Shown here: piece after piece, positions 21,381 through 32,763 of the stretch
How the letters are laid out: each line of letters opens with the position of its first letter
Position numbering within the stretch: position 1 is the stretch's first letter
Translations under genes and position numbers: made by a program
Assembly: GCF_963678635.1 (NCBI RefSeq)
Contig: NC_087067.1
Span: forward strand, 61,056,594 to 61,120,593
DNA from: Symsagittifera roscoffensis
Lineage: Eukaryota; Xenacoelomorpha; Acoela; Convolutidae
Length of the DNA stretch: 64,000 nt
Direction: 5' to 3'
The notes under the pieces: model-generated
What the model was told of the DNA's origin: nothing
Databases searched by the model: none
What the model saw: only the letters and a program-made list of their open reading frames with translations

Positions 21381-22814
21381 AAAAAGAGAGCACCTCATCC
21401 TTCTTCAATTCGAGAACCAGATTTAGATTTTAGAAAACTAGTTGATAAACTAGAAAAAGCAGAAATCACAATGAAACTTGAGGAAACAGAAAATCTAAAA
21501 CTACAGTATGTTAATAGGATAGAAACAAATACTACAAATATAAATAACATACAAGAATCAGATATAGATCTGACTGAAAAAATCACTGAAATTCTAAACA
21601 TATACGAGAAAAACCCAAACTTTAAAGGTAAACTACCTTTCAAAAAATGGTGTAACTATTGCCGACGATACGGAAACATTTTTGCCGAATGTAGACAAAA
21701 ACAACAAGATAATCAGAGTAAACCTCAAAAGCACAGAGAACCAAATAAATCTTTCTACCAATACATGAAAACAGATCAAAATCTACCAAACAAAAATATA
21801 CACACTAATAACAGCTCTGGAAAACCACTTCCAGGCAACTCGAGTAACTCAAGAAAGCAATCACCATATAACTCAAATTATAGAGGTAGATCGCCAGAAC
21901 AAAGAAATTCACGAAATTTCTCACAAAATAGATATAGTCGATCGAATAGTCAAAATAACCAATATCGAAATAACTATTCACGATCAAATTCAAAGAGAAT
22001 AGAATTTTTTTCTGCATCCAGTTTCCATTCAAATCCAAGGAATAGACACTTTTCCAACAATAGATCACGAAATTCATCATACAACAGAAATAGAAACTAT
22101 TCTAACAATAGGAATAGAAGTTATTCAAACCATCGAAATCAGAACTATCCCAATAATAGATCAAGAAACAACTCATACAATAGATCAAACTATCAAAGAC
22201 CCAATGATAACTATCAAAATAAATCACGAAATATTTCACAAAACCGAAACTCAAGCTATAACAATAGATACAGAAATTATTCCCAATCTCCCCATAGGAA
22301 TAATAGCCGTTACCACGATTCTCAACATAGATACAGAAGTAACACACCAAAGCATCAAAGACAAATCAATCAAGTACAAACAAACGAAGAAACAACTTTA
22401 GACCCCCCAGGTATCGATAACACAGAAAATAACGAATTACAACTAAACCATATTCATTGTGAATCAACAGATACTGAAAGCGATATAGATAATACCATCT
22501 CGGTAAATATGATAACAGTCGAAAATGACTATGAACCTATCGTATATGAACAACCCTTCAGTTCGCATATATACGAAAGTCAATTGGAACTTCTCCATAA
22601 TTATTACACTAGACTCATTGATAATAATCAAATTACACAAAAAAAAAACGAAACTAACACTAACCAAACCTGTCAAAAAAGACGAAGTACAATGTTCAAA
22701 CACAAATCATATTTATCAAAACATACAAAAAGAACCACCAAAAGAAAAAATTTGGACAATCCCATTTTTCTTAGAGAGCCCAAGAAGCAAGGAATTTCAA
22801 CCACCAGATCTTGA
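21381..22814 (+). pseudogene. gag C-terminus and nucleocapsid, second copy
   Basis: Gag resumes at the right target duplication. The frame 21471-22814 (447 codons) contains the coiled-coil-like MKLEETENLKLQYVNRIE region, a zinc knuckle at about 21650-21700, and a very long Asn/Arg/Ser/Tyr-rich tract (roughly residues 110-310) ending in an acidic segment. In the knuckle C-x2-C-x4-N-x4-C the metal-binding His is Asn, whereas the copy at 17.05 kb keeps His but has a stop before it. The frame shifts near 22640 before the protease. Confidence 0.8.
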
Positions 22815-22983
22815 AATTGATTTTTTAATTGATTCAGGAGCAGAATCAAATATCAATAATATTCCCACATGGAAAGAAATCAAAACACTGCATCCAAATT
22901 TAACACCTCTCCAAACAGATTGTAAATTAGCAACAGCACAAGGATCAACATTAGTTAATTATGAAAAAGTCCAACTATCATAC
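22815..22983 (+). pseudogene. Protease fragment, copy 2
   Basis: Contains FLIDSGAESNI and the following region, then breaks off within the sequence equal to KVQL near 22975. There the DNA jumps back to nucleocapsid codons (ACACGAAATTCATCATACAA, as at 22065). Only the N-terminal half of the protease is present. Confidence 0.75.
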
Positions 22984-24547
22984 ACGAAATTCATCATACA
23001 ACAGAAATAGAAACTATTCTAACAATAGGATTAGAAGTTATTCAAACCATCGAAATCAGAACTATCCCAATAAAAGATCAAGAAAAAACTGATACAATAG
23101 ATCAAACTATCAAAGATCCAATGATAACTAGCAAATAAATCACGAAATAATTAACAAAACCGAAACTCAAGCTATAACAATAGATGCAGAAATTATTCCC
23201 AATCTCCCCATAGGAATAATAGCCGTTACCCCGATTCTCAACATAGATACAGAAATAACACACCAAAGCATCAAAGACAAATCAATCAAGTACAAACAAA
23301 CGAAGAAACAACTTTAGACCCCCCAGGTATCGATAACACAGAAAATAACGAATTACAACTAAACCATATTCATTGTGAGTCAACAGATACTGAAAGCGAT
23401 ATAGATAATACCATCTTGGTAAATATGATAACAGTCGAAAATGACTATGAACCTATCGTATATGAACAACCCTTCAGTTCACATATATACGAAAATCAAC
23501 TGAAACTTCTCCAATTATTACACTAGACCCATTGATAATAATCAAATTACACAAAAACTAAACGAACATAACACTGTAACTAAACCTGACAAAAAAGACG
23601 AAGTACAATGTTCAAACACAAATCATATTTATCAAAACATACATAAAGAACAACCAAAAGAAAAAATTTGGACAATCCCATTTCTCTTAGAGAGCCCAAG
23701 TAGCAAGGAATTTCAACCACCAGATCTTGAAATAGATTTTTTAATTGATTCAGGAGCAGAATCAAATATCATTAATTTTCCCACATGGAATGAAATCAAA
23801 ACACTGCATCCAAATTTAACACCTCTCAAAACAGATAGTAAATTAGCAACAGCACAAGGATCAACATTAGTCAATTATGGAAAAATCCAACTATTCCTTG
23901 TTCCCACAAGAACAATGGCACAAAATAAAATTTTGAACAAACCATTTAAACAAACATTTCATAGCTTTGATATTAAGCAGAATATCATTGGCATACCGTT
24001 TATAACTAAATATATCCCACCGATAAATATCTTAAAAAGTAAAATCCATATAAAAGACAAATATACAAGAATGAAAAACACAGCTTTAACATTCTTTCAA
24101 AGATTGAACAAACAACAACCTTTTTTCTCAAAATTCTACCCTATTTACAATCAAGAACGAAAATACCTGAAACCACTATCAGCAAATGTATATAATTTTT
24201 CAATAAAACAGCTTCACCAGTATGATAAAAATCAAAACAAACAATCAAAACTTTTTATGTCAGATTTTGAATTTAAACCCATTCATAAATTTTTCCGAAT
24301 AACAGTTTCATCTATAAAATACTTGAAAAACACAAATTCCGATATTATTTCACTACACCTGTATATTAATACACCATGCCAAATAACATTACCCTTAGGT
24401 TTCTTAGGATATTGTGAAACAAATGCTACAACTTCACCTATAAACGAAGTAGCATATCGAGTCAATAATATATTACAACTATTAGATATTTGTCACTCAA
24501 CATTTCTTGATGAAAAATTATCCATAAATAATATAACGAAAAAGTAA
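22984..24547 (+). pseudogene. Nucleocapsid tail and protease, copy 3
   Basis: Starts as a repeat of 22065-22975 and then continues past the old breakpoint. The third protease active site (DFLIDSGAESNI) lies at about 23735-23770, followed by YGKIQLFLVPTRTMAQNK and the frame 23915-24547 (210 codons) with the late protease motif and the spacer that precedes RT. The 23.0-23.6 kb part has stops. This is the protease copy connected to RT. Confidence 0.8.
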
Positions 24548-25545
24548 CTAAAAAAGAAACACTGACTATTTCACAAAAACATCATTTTAAACCGACCTTT
24601 AATATAACAAATTACACAGAAGAACAGTAAAAATTACAATGTTTAATTTCCAACACTCTCAAATCACAAAATGAATTTGACAGATTAGCAAAACAACTAC
24701 TAAAATATTCATCAGTTTATGCATCATCAAAGTTTGACGTTGGACAAATTAGTTCATCACTACATCTTCCATTAAAACCTGACGCAGTTTTCAAAAAACA
24801 ATGAGTAAGTAAAGTACCGATACACTTACACGATAAAGTAAACAGATTACTAAACATTTTACAACAATACGAAATTATGTCACCGGTAAATAAGGAAGAA
24901 CAACCCAAAGGTAACACCTTCATCAACCCAGTTATCATTCTAGCAAAAAGAGAATCGTTAAAAATAGTACCAGACGCTAGATATCTCAATTCACTAATTG
25001 ATGAATCAAAATTTAATTGGCCTATTGAACCAATCCAAGTTAAAGTAACAAAAATAAATGGTAAGTACTTCACAACCGCAGATATGAATAGTGCTTACAA
25101 TCAAATGCCACTAGATGAACAGTCACGACGATTGACACAATTCGTTATTGGAAATGAACAACACGAATTTAATCGATTATTCTATGGAATATCCATAGGA
25201 CCAGCAGCTTTTTCAGCCTTCATGAGTAAAATTTTTTGACCACTTATACTCAAGAAAAATGCAATCACATATTTAGACGATGTTTTCATGCAATCACAAA
25301 CAAAAGACGAAATGTTTACAGTTTTAGAACAATACCATAAAATACTTCAAAACGAAAATCTGAAAGCAGCCCCAGATAAATCACATTTCTTAACACGCGT
25401 TAAATTTCTTGGACTTATTATTGAGCGAAACACTATCACTCCATTGAAATCACATATTGACGCAATTCAAAAACTTCAACCGCCAACAAATAAAAAGAAA
25501 ATCCAAGAATTCCTTGCAATGTTGAATTTCTTAAGTAAATAGGTT
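24548..25545 (+). pseudogene. pol: gypsy reverse transcriptase
   Basis: Ty3/gypsy-type RT, which copies element RNA into DNA. Motifs in order are EIMSPVNKEEQPKGNTFINP near 24875, LKIVPDARYLNSLI, FTTADMNSAYNQMPLDE (motif A with catalytic Asp), FNRLFYGISIGPAAFSAFM, and ITYLDDVFMQS (motif C, YLDD, about 25268-25300). The thumb and connection read …FLGLIIERNTITPLKSHIDAIQKL…. Stops fall at 25237-25239 between motifs B and C and at 25540-25542, and the N-terminal part before 24877 is also broken. All three catalytic Asp are present. Confidence 0.85.
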
Positions 25546-26616
25546 TACAAAATGCAATTACACTTAAGACCTTTCTATAACATCCTGAGACAACAAAAAA
25601 TTTTTGAATGGACCACAACATCAAACACGATTTGAAGAAATTAAAAAAGTTTTAACAGAGCAAATTTCAAACACAATTTCAGATCCGAATCAACCATTCT
25701 ACGCAATGTGCGATGCTTCAAATTTTGGCATCGGCGCAGCATTATTACCATCACATAATGGAACAAATAAAATGAATGTTATATCAGCAAGTTCACGATT
25801 ATTCACGCAAGCCGAGCTACAAAACAAACAAAAAGAACAACCAAGAGAAAAAATTTGGACAATCCCATTCCTCTTAGAGAGCCCAAGAAGTAAAGAATTT
25901 CAACCACCAGATCTTGAAATTGTTTTTTTTACTCAGGAGCAGAATCAAATACCACAAAAGGCGAGCTACGACTCTCTACCCTCATGAGAGAAGGTACAAC
26001 TATAAAATACACACTTACAGAATACGAATTTCTGATACTTGGATCAAAACACCCAACAGTTTTATTCACAGATCACGAACCAATTATATTTCTTTTCACA
26101 CAGAAATCAAATCCCAACCATAGAGTTTATACATTTCAGTTAATTTTAATGAAATTCCCAAACTTAAATATATTTTGGACAGCAGGAAAAAATCTTGCAT
26201 TACCAGATACTTTGAGTAGAAGTACGCCACTTGAACTACTTACACGAAAAACTACAGTTGAAATAACACAAAATATCAAATTTTATCTCTCAAAAGATGA
26301 AACATCACCACGGTTAGAATGTAAATACGCAGTAAAAACTGACATCGATCAAGCACAGATAAATAATTTACAACAATTTCCACTTTATTTAGATTGCCAA
26401 AATAATCACTATGAAGTTGATTTATTAGGTACATCTACGTTTAAACCAATCCCATATTCACACTGGATCAAAAATAATACTCAACAAAAGAAAATAAACC
26501 AACAACCACATAAAAAAGACCCTTTCCCCCTAATTGAAAAAAAAATTTTAACCGATAAAAAGTTTATCGTGACCACGAACGAACGATTCAAAATACACAG
26601 TAAATCAAATTTTTGA
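25546..26616 (+). pseudogene. pol: gypsy RNase H with an internal foreign segment
   Basis: The N-terminal half reads QTRFEEIKKVLTEQ… NQPFYAMCDASNFGIGAALL …SRLFTQAEL, with the first catalytic Asp in CDAS. It is interrupted at 25813-25968 by sequence from the start of the protease frame. RNase H resumes with TEYEFLILGSKHPTVLFTDHEPI (TDH motif), FWTAGKNLALPDTLSRS, and a linker that would lead to the integrase. The last frame ends at 26616. RNase H removes the RNA template during reverse transcription. The integrase itself is absent on this strand. Confidence 0.85.
25813..25968 (+). repeat. Protease-region insert in RNase H, bounded by GAGCTAC
   Basis: About 150 bp matching the pre-protease codons (REKIWTIPFLLESPRSKEFQ…PPDLEI) lies inside RNase H, with GAGCTAC at 25813-25819 and again at 25962-25968. 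The right-hand junction, protease sequence then ACCACAAAAGGCGAGCTACG, also exists in the antisense element at about 28030-28070. Confidence 0.85.
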
Positions 26617-28190
26617 CCTTCATGACCCACTTCACACAATTCCCCTATCGAAACTAGAAGCTGATAATATTTTTTCCCACCAACAGAAAAGATTACACTA
26701 AAATTTTTACAAAAATACCAAAATTTTGACCCCGTAATTAGACAACTCAAATCATAATATAAATGCAAAACATAAATGCATCAACAATGACCATAATGTA
26801 GGAATTTCCTTCAGAGGATGGTGAAATTGGTCCTTTTGTGTCGAATGAAATTCTATGATTGAAATATAGACTTTGTCCTTTAAAATCTTGTTTCTGTGCT
26901 ATTTGCATTTGATTAGGATATGGTTTGTTTGATTGACATATTATACAATCGTTGCATAATACTTTTATCCAAATTGGGGCGTTTGGAAAGTAAAAATTTT
27001 GTGTAAAATTTGAGTATGTCTTTTCTGATCCTGAATGTCCTTTTGTATTTTGTGTGTGTGTGAGATGTTGAATGCTATCAACATCATACTTAAGGGGAGA
27101 CAGGGGACTTTACAATCGTCTTATTGATATTCTAAAAGATCTGTGTTTTCATTTTTTGTCGTGTTTTTGAATTTTCGAAAATATCGAAGAAGTGTTTTGT
27201 TTCCTAGAATTGTGGTATCAGCTTTTGCTGGTTTTGTTTTAGATTTGTGCCATGATTTGAGTTGTCTAATTACGGGGTCAAAATTTTGTATTTTTGTAAA
27301 AGTTGTAGTGTAATCTTTTCTGTTGGTTGGAAAATTTTTTATCAACTTCTAGTTTCGATAGGGGAGTTGTGTCAAGTGGGTCATGAAGGTCAAAAATTTG
27401 ATTTATTGTGTATTTTCAATCGTTTGGTTGTGGTCCTGATAAACTTTTTCTATCGGTTAATTTTTCTTTTTCAATTAGGGGAAAAGTCTTTTTTGTGTGG
27501 TTATTGTTTTATTTTCTTTTGTTGAGTATTATTTTTATCCAGTGTGAATATGGGATTGGTTTAAATGTAGATGCACCTAATAAATCAACCTCATAGTGAT
27601 TATTTTGGCAATCTAAGTAAAGTGGAAGGTGTTGTAATTATTTATTTGTGATTGATCGATGTCGGTTTTTACTGCGTATTTACATTCTAATCGTTGTGAT
27701 GTTTCATCTTTTTCGAGATAAAATTTGATATTTTGTGGTATTTCAACTGTAGTTTTCCGTGTAAGTAGCTCAAGTGGCGTATTTCTACATAATGTATCTG
27801 GTAATGCAAGGTTTTTTCCTGCTGTTCAAACTATATGTATGTTTGGGAATTTCATTAGAATTAACTGAAATCTATAAACTCTATGGTTGGGATTTGATTT
27901 CTGTGTAAAAAGAAATATAATCGGTTTGTGATCTGTAAATAGAACTGTTGGGTGTTTTGATCCAAGTATCAGAAATTCTTATTCTGTAAGTGTGAATATT
28001 ATAGCTGTACATTCTCTCATGAGAGTAGAGAGTCGTAGCTCGCCTTTTGTGATATTTGATTCTGCTCCTGAGTAAAAAAAAAACAATTTCAAGATCTGGT
28101 GGTTGAAATTCTTTACTTCTTGGGCTCTCTAAGAGAAATGGGATTGTCCAAATTTTTTCTCTTGGTTGTTCTTTTTGTTTGTTTTGATAA
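25820..28190. repeat. Inverted repeat of about 0.94 kb (tail-to-tail pol copies)
   Basis: The plus-strand arm 25820-26755 and the minus-strand arm about 27255-28190 are reverse complements at high identity by eye. The spacer of about 500 bp carries antisense integrase. Landmarks are CCCCGTAATTAGACAACTCA at the inner edge on the plus strand and its complement near 27270. Confidence 0.85.
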
Positions 28191-28340
28191 AAATGATTTG
28201 TGTTCGAGCATTGTACTTCATCTTTTTCATCAGGTTTGATTACAGTGTTAATTTCGTTTACTTCTTGTGTAACTTGTGCATTATTTTTAATGGGTCTAGT
28301 GTAATAATCATGAAGAAGTTCCAATTGATTTTCGTAGATG
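26757..28340 (-). pseudogene. pol: Antisense pol: pre-protease, RNase H and integrase N-part
   Basis: Read 5' to 3' from 28340: a gag/protease linker (LLHDYYTRPI…), pre-protease IWTIPFLLESPRSKEFQPPD, then directly RNase H C-terminal half, linker, and integrase. RT is missing, so this is an internally deleted derivative. At about 27060-26765 the integrase zinc-binding part shows HSGSEKTY…, IWIKVLCNDCIICQSNKPYP (the CC of HHCC) and then SFDTKGPISP with the first Asp of the DDE core. The copy stops inside the core at 26757, where the forward copy begins. Integrase inserts the cDNA. Multiple stops are present. Confidence 0.8.
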
Positions 28341-29323
28341 TGTGAACATCAGAAAGTGTAAATCATCATATGCAGTATATAGATCATACACAACAACAAA
28401 GACGAACATCCAAAGGCTAGACGATCCCATCACACTCGACCTAAAGAATGGCTAAACACAACCGACATGCCGTCCACAATCACGACTCAAATGGATTTAA
28501 AGTACGACTTGACTTCGCAGAAAAGGACCTCATTGAATCAGAACAATGACCACCTCGATGTTCAAGCTTACGTACAGATCCGAGTTACAAGGCATCTCCT
28601 CCAAACACGATCTTCACGCCATTCCCAGACGAGAGTGAACACAGACAGTTCTTTACTAAAACAGAACAACCTGACATAGCAAACCATTTTGAAATCGGAT
28701 TGATTTCATTGGGGATCATAGTCGTTGTTGAATGACAGACATACAATTCCTATCCATGAATCCAACATCATGGAACGTTCTTCTTCAGGAGGAACTCTGT
28801 CGACGACTCTAGCTTCCTGGAGCCCTCTTCTCAAAGGAACGAGAAAAAGAAAATGATGTTCGCCAAATACCAACGTTCATCATCCATCCTTCAATTACAG
28901 AAAGAAAGATAAAAACTCAAAAACTCTGTAAACCCCGCATGGGTGGAACCTGATCTAAACTACATTTTTTTATTGGTTATATTTTAGATATTTTATCACT
29001 ATACAATATTTAATATTAACCAATCATGATCCATCTAACTAACAAACCACTTATTTGTAAGTGCTGAGATTACTTGTCATTTCAGCACCAGAGAGACTTG
29101 AATTTAACTTAGAAATTTGTTATCTCTCCAAGAGAACTTCAGCTATCGCAATAAGCCAGTATACTCTAGATCTATTGAGCCTAGCAGAGACTAGTTAAAC
29201 ACCCTGAGACTAGTAGATATAAGAGTAAGATTAGGATCGGTATTAGACTAAGAAGTTGCACGAATCTATCCGGCCGAAAATAAGATAGCGGGACGAGCAG
29301 ACGGTTTACCATATCCGAAATTT
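28341..29323 (+). repeat. LTR-like repeat R2
   Basis: Sequence from TGTGAACATCAG through GCAGTATATAGATCATACAC, CACTCGACCTAAAGAATGGC and CATGGAACGTTCTTCTTCAG to TATCCGAAATT. It also occurs at 31375-32358 (R3), 32790-33812 (R4) and partly 5753-6161 (R1). It ends where env-like sequence begins and starts where the antisense pol copy begins, so neither edge is a clean element end. Confidence 0.6.
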
Positions 29324-30480
29324 TTGCCGACCCTGTACATCAAGGATAACTTGAACGATATCAAGGACATGTTCAATTAGACGAAAAATAACCATATAAC
29401 GGCGCACACGCACGACTAACTTATGATGTCCACGATAAATACTGGACACCACACATTGGAATAAATAATCCTTCAAACTGCGAAGCAGATACAAAAAATA
29501 AAGGATACCAAGAAATAATGTTTTTTGATTGGAAAATACGACTTGAAAAAAAAACTCACACCAGATTTAACAGTGACACCATGATCTATCAAGGAATTAC
29601 ATTACCTTGCAAAAACGATCAAGGCTTTTGTGACCCAACAACAAGAACACAAGCAACAATTGTTTGGTTACCCGAAGATACTTGTACAACATTTCAAGTA
29701 GCAAAAGTACACGCTCGCATCAAAAAATTCCATGAAAAATATTTAATTGAATCCATTCCACCTGAAAAAGTAAACCCCTCCGACAGAAGAAGTACAAGAT
29801 TCAAAAATATTGACAATATCGATAAAAAATTAACACGATTTCAAATATATCACGAAACAGAATTTGCATGTAAATACAAAAACCCACTTTACAAAACACA
29901 ATACTCTGAATTACTTGTCGAATACGAAAAAAGTTTCGACATGACAACTGGAAAAATAAAATTTGACCATTACGCAACAAGTCACCCTATTAACGAAGGC
30001 ACAACATACGTCCCAGGTAACCTCATTAAAAATGCAGGTAGTCCTGGTGGAAAACTAAAACCATACGACAGTAGAAGCACAAGTTTACAAGAATTATCAC
30101 TAATGAATAGCACCTACTTTGGCGCCATACATAATGATCTTCACTTAGACATGAAATAAGACTACACAATTGGTAGATATTTCCAAGAAATGTAACTTTC
30201 TGAATTAGAAACACTTCATCAACTATGCGAATTAGAACGAACACAAATTTTACAATCACTCGCTTTAGCAGTACTAAAAACACCCTATGCAGGATATTTA
30301 TTATCCGGAATTAGATCAAACTTCTTTGACTATGAAGGAAACATTTTATGGTTTTATACTTGCACCAAAAAGTTCCACCAGTATACATTTTTGAAGATAA
30401 ACGTTGTTATAAAACCATGTATAATTTATTCTTTTACTCTTCACACCAAAATCACATACAAAAAAGAAACAGACAAATAA
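29324..30480 (+). pseudogene. env: env-like gene of gypsy element, decayed
   Basis: The main open frame is 29518-30159. The same frame extends upstream to 29324 with two stops, and the downstream part has another stop near 30193 and at least one frameshift near 30370. Cys-containing segments, a hydrophobic Leu/Ala stretch (…LQSLALAVLKTPYAGYLLS…) and the position between pol remnants and an LTR-like repeat suggest the membrane glycoprotein of an errantivirus-type element. I see no intact signal peptide or C-terminal anchor. The assignment rests on position and overall look. It is non-functional. Confidence 0.6.
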
Positions 30481-31374
30481 AAATAAAAACTTGTTAATTT
30501 AAAATAAATTTTTTAAATCTTTAGCACTAAATAAAGTAGTAAAATTCAAACCCAATGTAGTATATTAATCTATGAATTATTTCCCCAAGAAGTAGTAAAA
30601 TTAGATACCACGAAAATTTTATTATTTTAAAATTCCCCAAAAGCAGTAAAATTACTTTCTAAGCAATTATTTTGTAAAAATGAGAATACAGTTCTAACCT
30701 TTTCAATCTTTTCATTCATCCGCACAAGAAACCTATCCAAACTCGCACAGCTCGCCCACGAAGAATTGTTTAAAATAATGATTTTATGTTTCAAGTTTTC
30801 ACTTATAACAACTCAACCAACTGAGTCAGTTTCCAACTTTTCTTTAACCCGGTTGCATAGGAATTATATACTAAACCAAACTAACCAACGCAGCTTACTG
30901 AACACCATAAATCTTAGTATAACAGCATGACTAAGAAAAGAAAACCAACGGTACCCAAACCGGATTAACCCAGCTTAAAACAGGATAATTTATTCTTTTG
31001 CAGACTATTACAAAGTCTGAGAAAGAAATTATAAAAAAAGAAGTCGCAAAATACACCCAAACCAAAAACAATTTGATTTTTGAAAAGGACACAACCAAAG
31101 TACCATAAGAAAAAAAGAAAAAACGCAACATAAAAGGTTAACACAAAACAGGACCTCTCAAAGAAACATCATGAAATCATACTCCCACTCCTGGCCTAAC
31201 CCACCAGAGAGGACGTCCTGAGCATGCTTATAGCCGGCCTGACCCACCGTACTACACCCACGCTTTGTGACCACACCATTATTTTTAATAAGAGGTACTC
31301 AAGGGTTAGTAACTCTTCAGAATAACTGAAATAAAACAAAAACGCTTTTGCGAAAACAACTAACTAAGATCATA
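30481..31374 (+). other. Untranslated 3' part of the env-type element
   Basis: A-rich DNA without a credible gene between env and R3. Short AGTAGTAAAATT units repeat near 30535-30660. The T-rich antisense frame at 30931-31131 looks accidental. Confidence 0.4.
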
Positions 31375-32358
31375 ACTAAAAAACCAAATTCACCAAATTT
31401 CATAAAATATAAAGCATATTATGCAATATATAGGTCATACACAACAACAAAGACGAATTTCCAAACGCTTGACGATCCCATCACACTCGACCTAAAGAAT
31501 GGCTCAACACAACCGACATGCCGTCCACAATCACGACTCAAATGGATTTAGAGTACGACTTGGCTTCGCAGAAAAGGACTTCATTGAATCAGAACAACGA
31601 CCACCTCCATGTTCAAACACAGTACAGATCCGAGTTACATAGCATCCACTCCAAACACGATCTTCACGCCATTTCCAGACGAGAATGAACACAGATAGTT
31701 CTCTACTAATACAGAACAACCTGTCATAGCAAACCATTTTGAAATCGGATTGATTTAATTGGGGATCACAGTCGTTGTCGAATGACAAGCTAACAACTTC
31801 ATATTCATGAATCCAACATCATGGAACGTTCTTCTTTAAAAGGAACTGTGTCGACGACTCTAGCTTCCTGGAGCCCTCTTCTCCAAGGAACGAGAAGGAG
31901 AAAATGATGTTCGTAAAATACCATTGTTCATCATCCATCCTTCAATTGCAGAAAGAAAGATAAAAACTCAAACTTTGAAAACCCCGGATTGGTGGAATCT
32001 GATCTAAACTACATTTTATTATTGGATATAATTTAGATATTTTATCACAATAAAATATTTAATATTAACCAATCATGATCCATCTAACTAACAAACCACT
32101 TATTTGTAAGTGCTGAAATTACTTGTAACTTCAGCACCAGAGAGATTTGAATTTAACTTAGAAATTAGTTACCTCTCCAAGAGAACTTCAGCAGCCGCAA
32201 TAAACCAGTATACCCTAGATCTATTGAGCCTAGCAGAGACTAGTTAAACAACCTGAGACTAGATAGTATAAGAGTAAGATTAGGATCGGTATTAGACTAA
32301 GAAATTGCACGAATCTATCCTCCGAAATTACTCTGAGATAAGCCTAAAACTTAACTCA
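31375..32358 (+). repeat. LTR-like repeat R3
   Basis: Homologous to R2 and R4 from GCAATATATAGGTCATACAC onward. A short deletion near 32320 removes the CGGCCGAAAATAAGATAGCG block. Its position after env suits a 3' LTR. Confidence 0.6.
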
Positions 32359-32690
32359 GTAATGCATAGTCAAATCATAGGCTAATAGAAGGTCTTGTCT
32401 AAATTTTTAATGATATATTTAAATATGATTTTTAAATTTATAACTCTTGAAGTTATCTTTTGTAGAAAAAAGGGATAATTGAAATAGCGATACAGTGGAT
32501 ATTCGTCTTGTGGTTATTTTGTCTTGAAGTAGATTTTCTGGCTCAAAACGAGACGCCAATTAAGTAAAGGGTTCGCATAATGACTAAAACTTTTATTTTT
32601 TTGAGGCCCCTGTATAATAGTTATCCCGCTGAGATGCAGAAAGTAGAAGGATTGAATGGGAGCTAAATTGAATGCACTATGTAAACATTT
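32359..32690. repeat. Flank repeat following R3 (same as 33813-34138)
   Basis: From GTAATGCATAGTCAAATCATAGG to TGAATGCACTATGTAAACATTT the sequence is nearly identical to that after R4. It ends 256 bp before MEX3 exon 3 in the second copy, so it is probably MEX3 intron DNA that was duplicated together with the LTR. Confidence 0.75.
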
Positions 32691-32763
32691 TTATATCATT
32701 CGAAAGGTATTGTTGTGCTGAGCTCAAATTTGAAAAGATATTTCATCTGTGACCTTTTTTCGT
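32688..32763 (+). repeat. Z-family fragment between R3 and R4 units
   Basis: TTTATATCATTCGAAAGG…GAAAAGATATTTCATCTGTG…CGTAA matches the 5' part of Z (for example 35762-35838). It is joined to a remnant of antisense pol (AATAATCATGAAGAAGTTTC) at 32764. Confidence 0.75.

Noticed and set aside
30931-31131. 66-codon hydrophobic antisense frame
   Set aside because: Derived from A-rich plus-strand DNA behind env; no start context or conservation.
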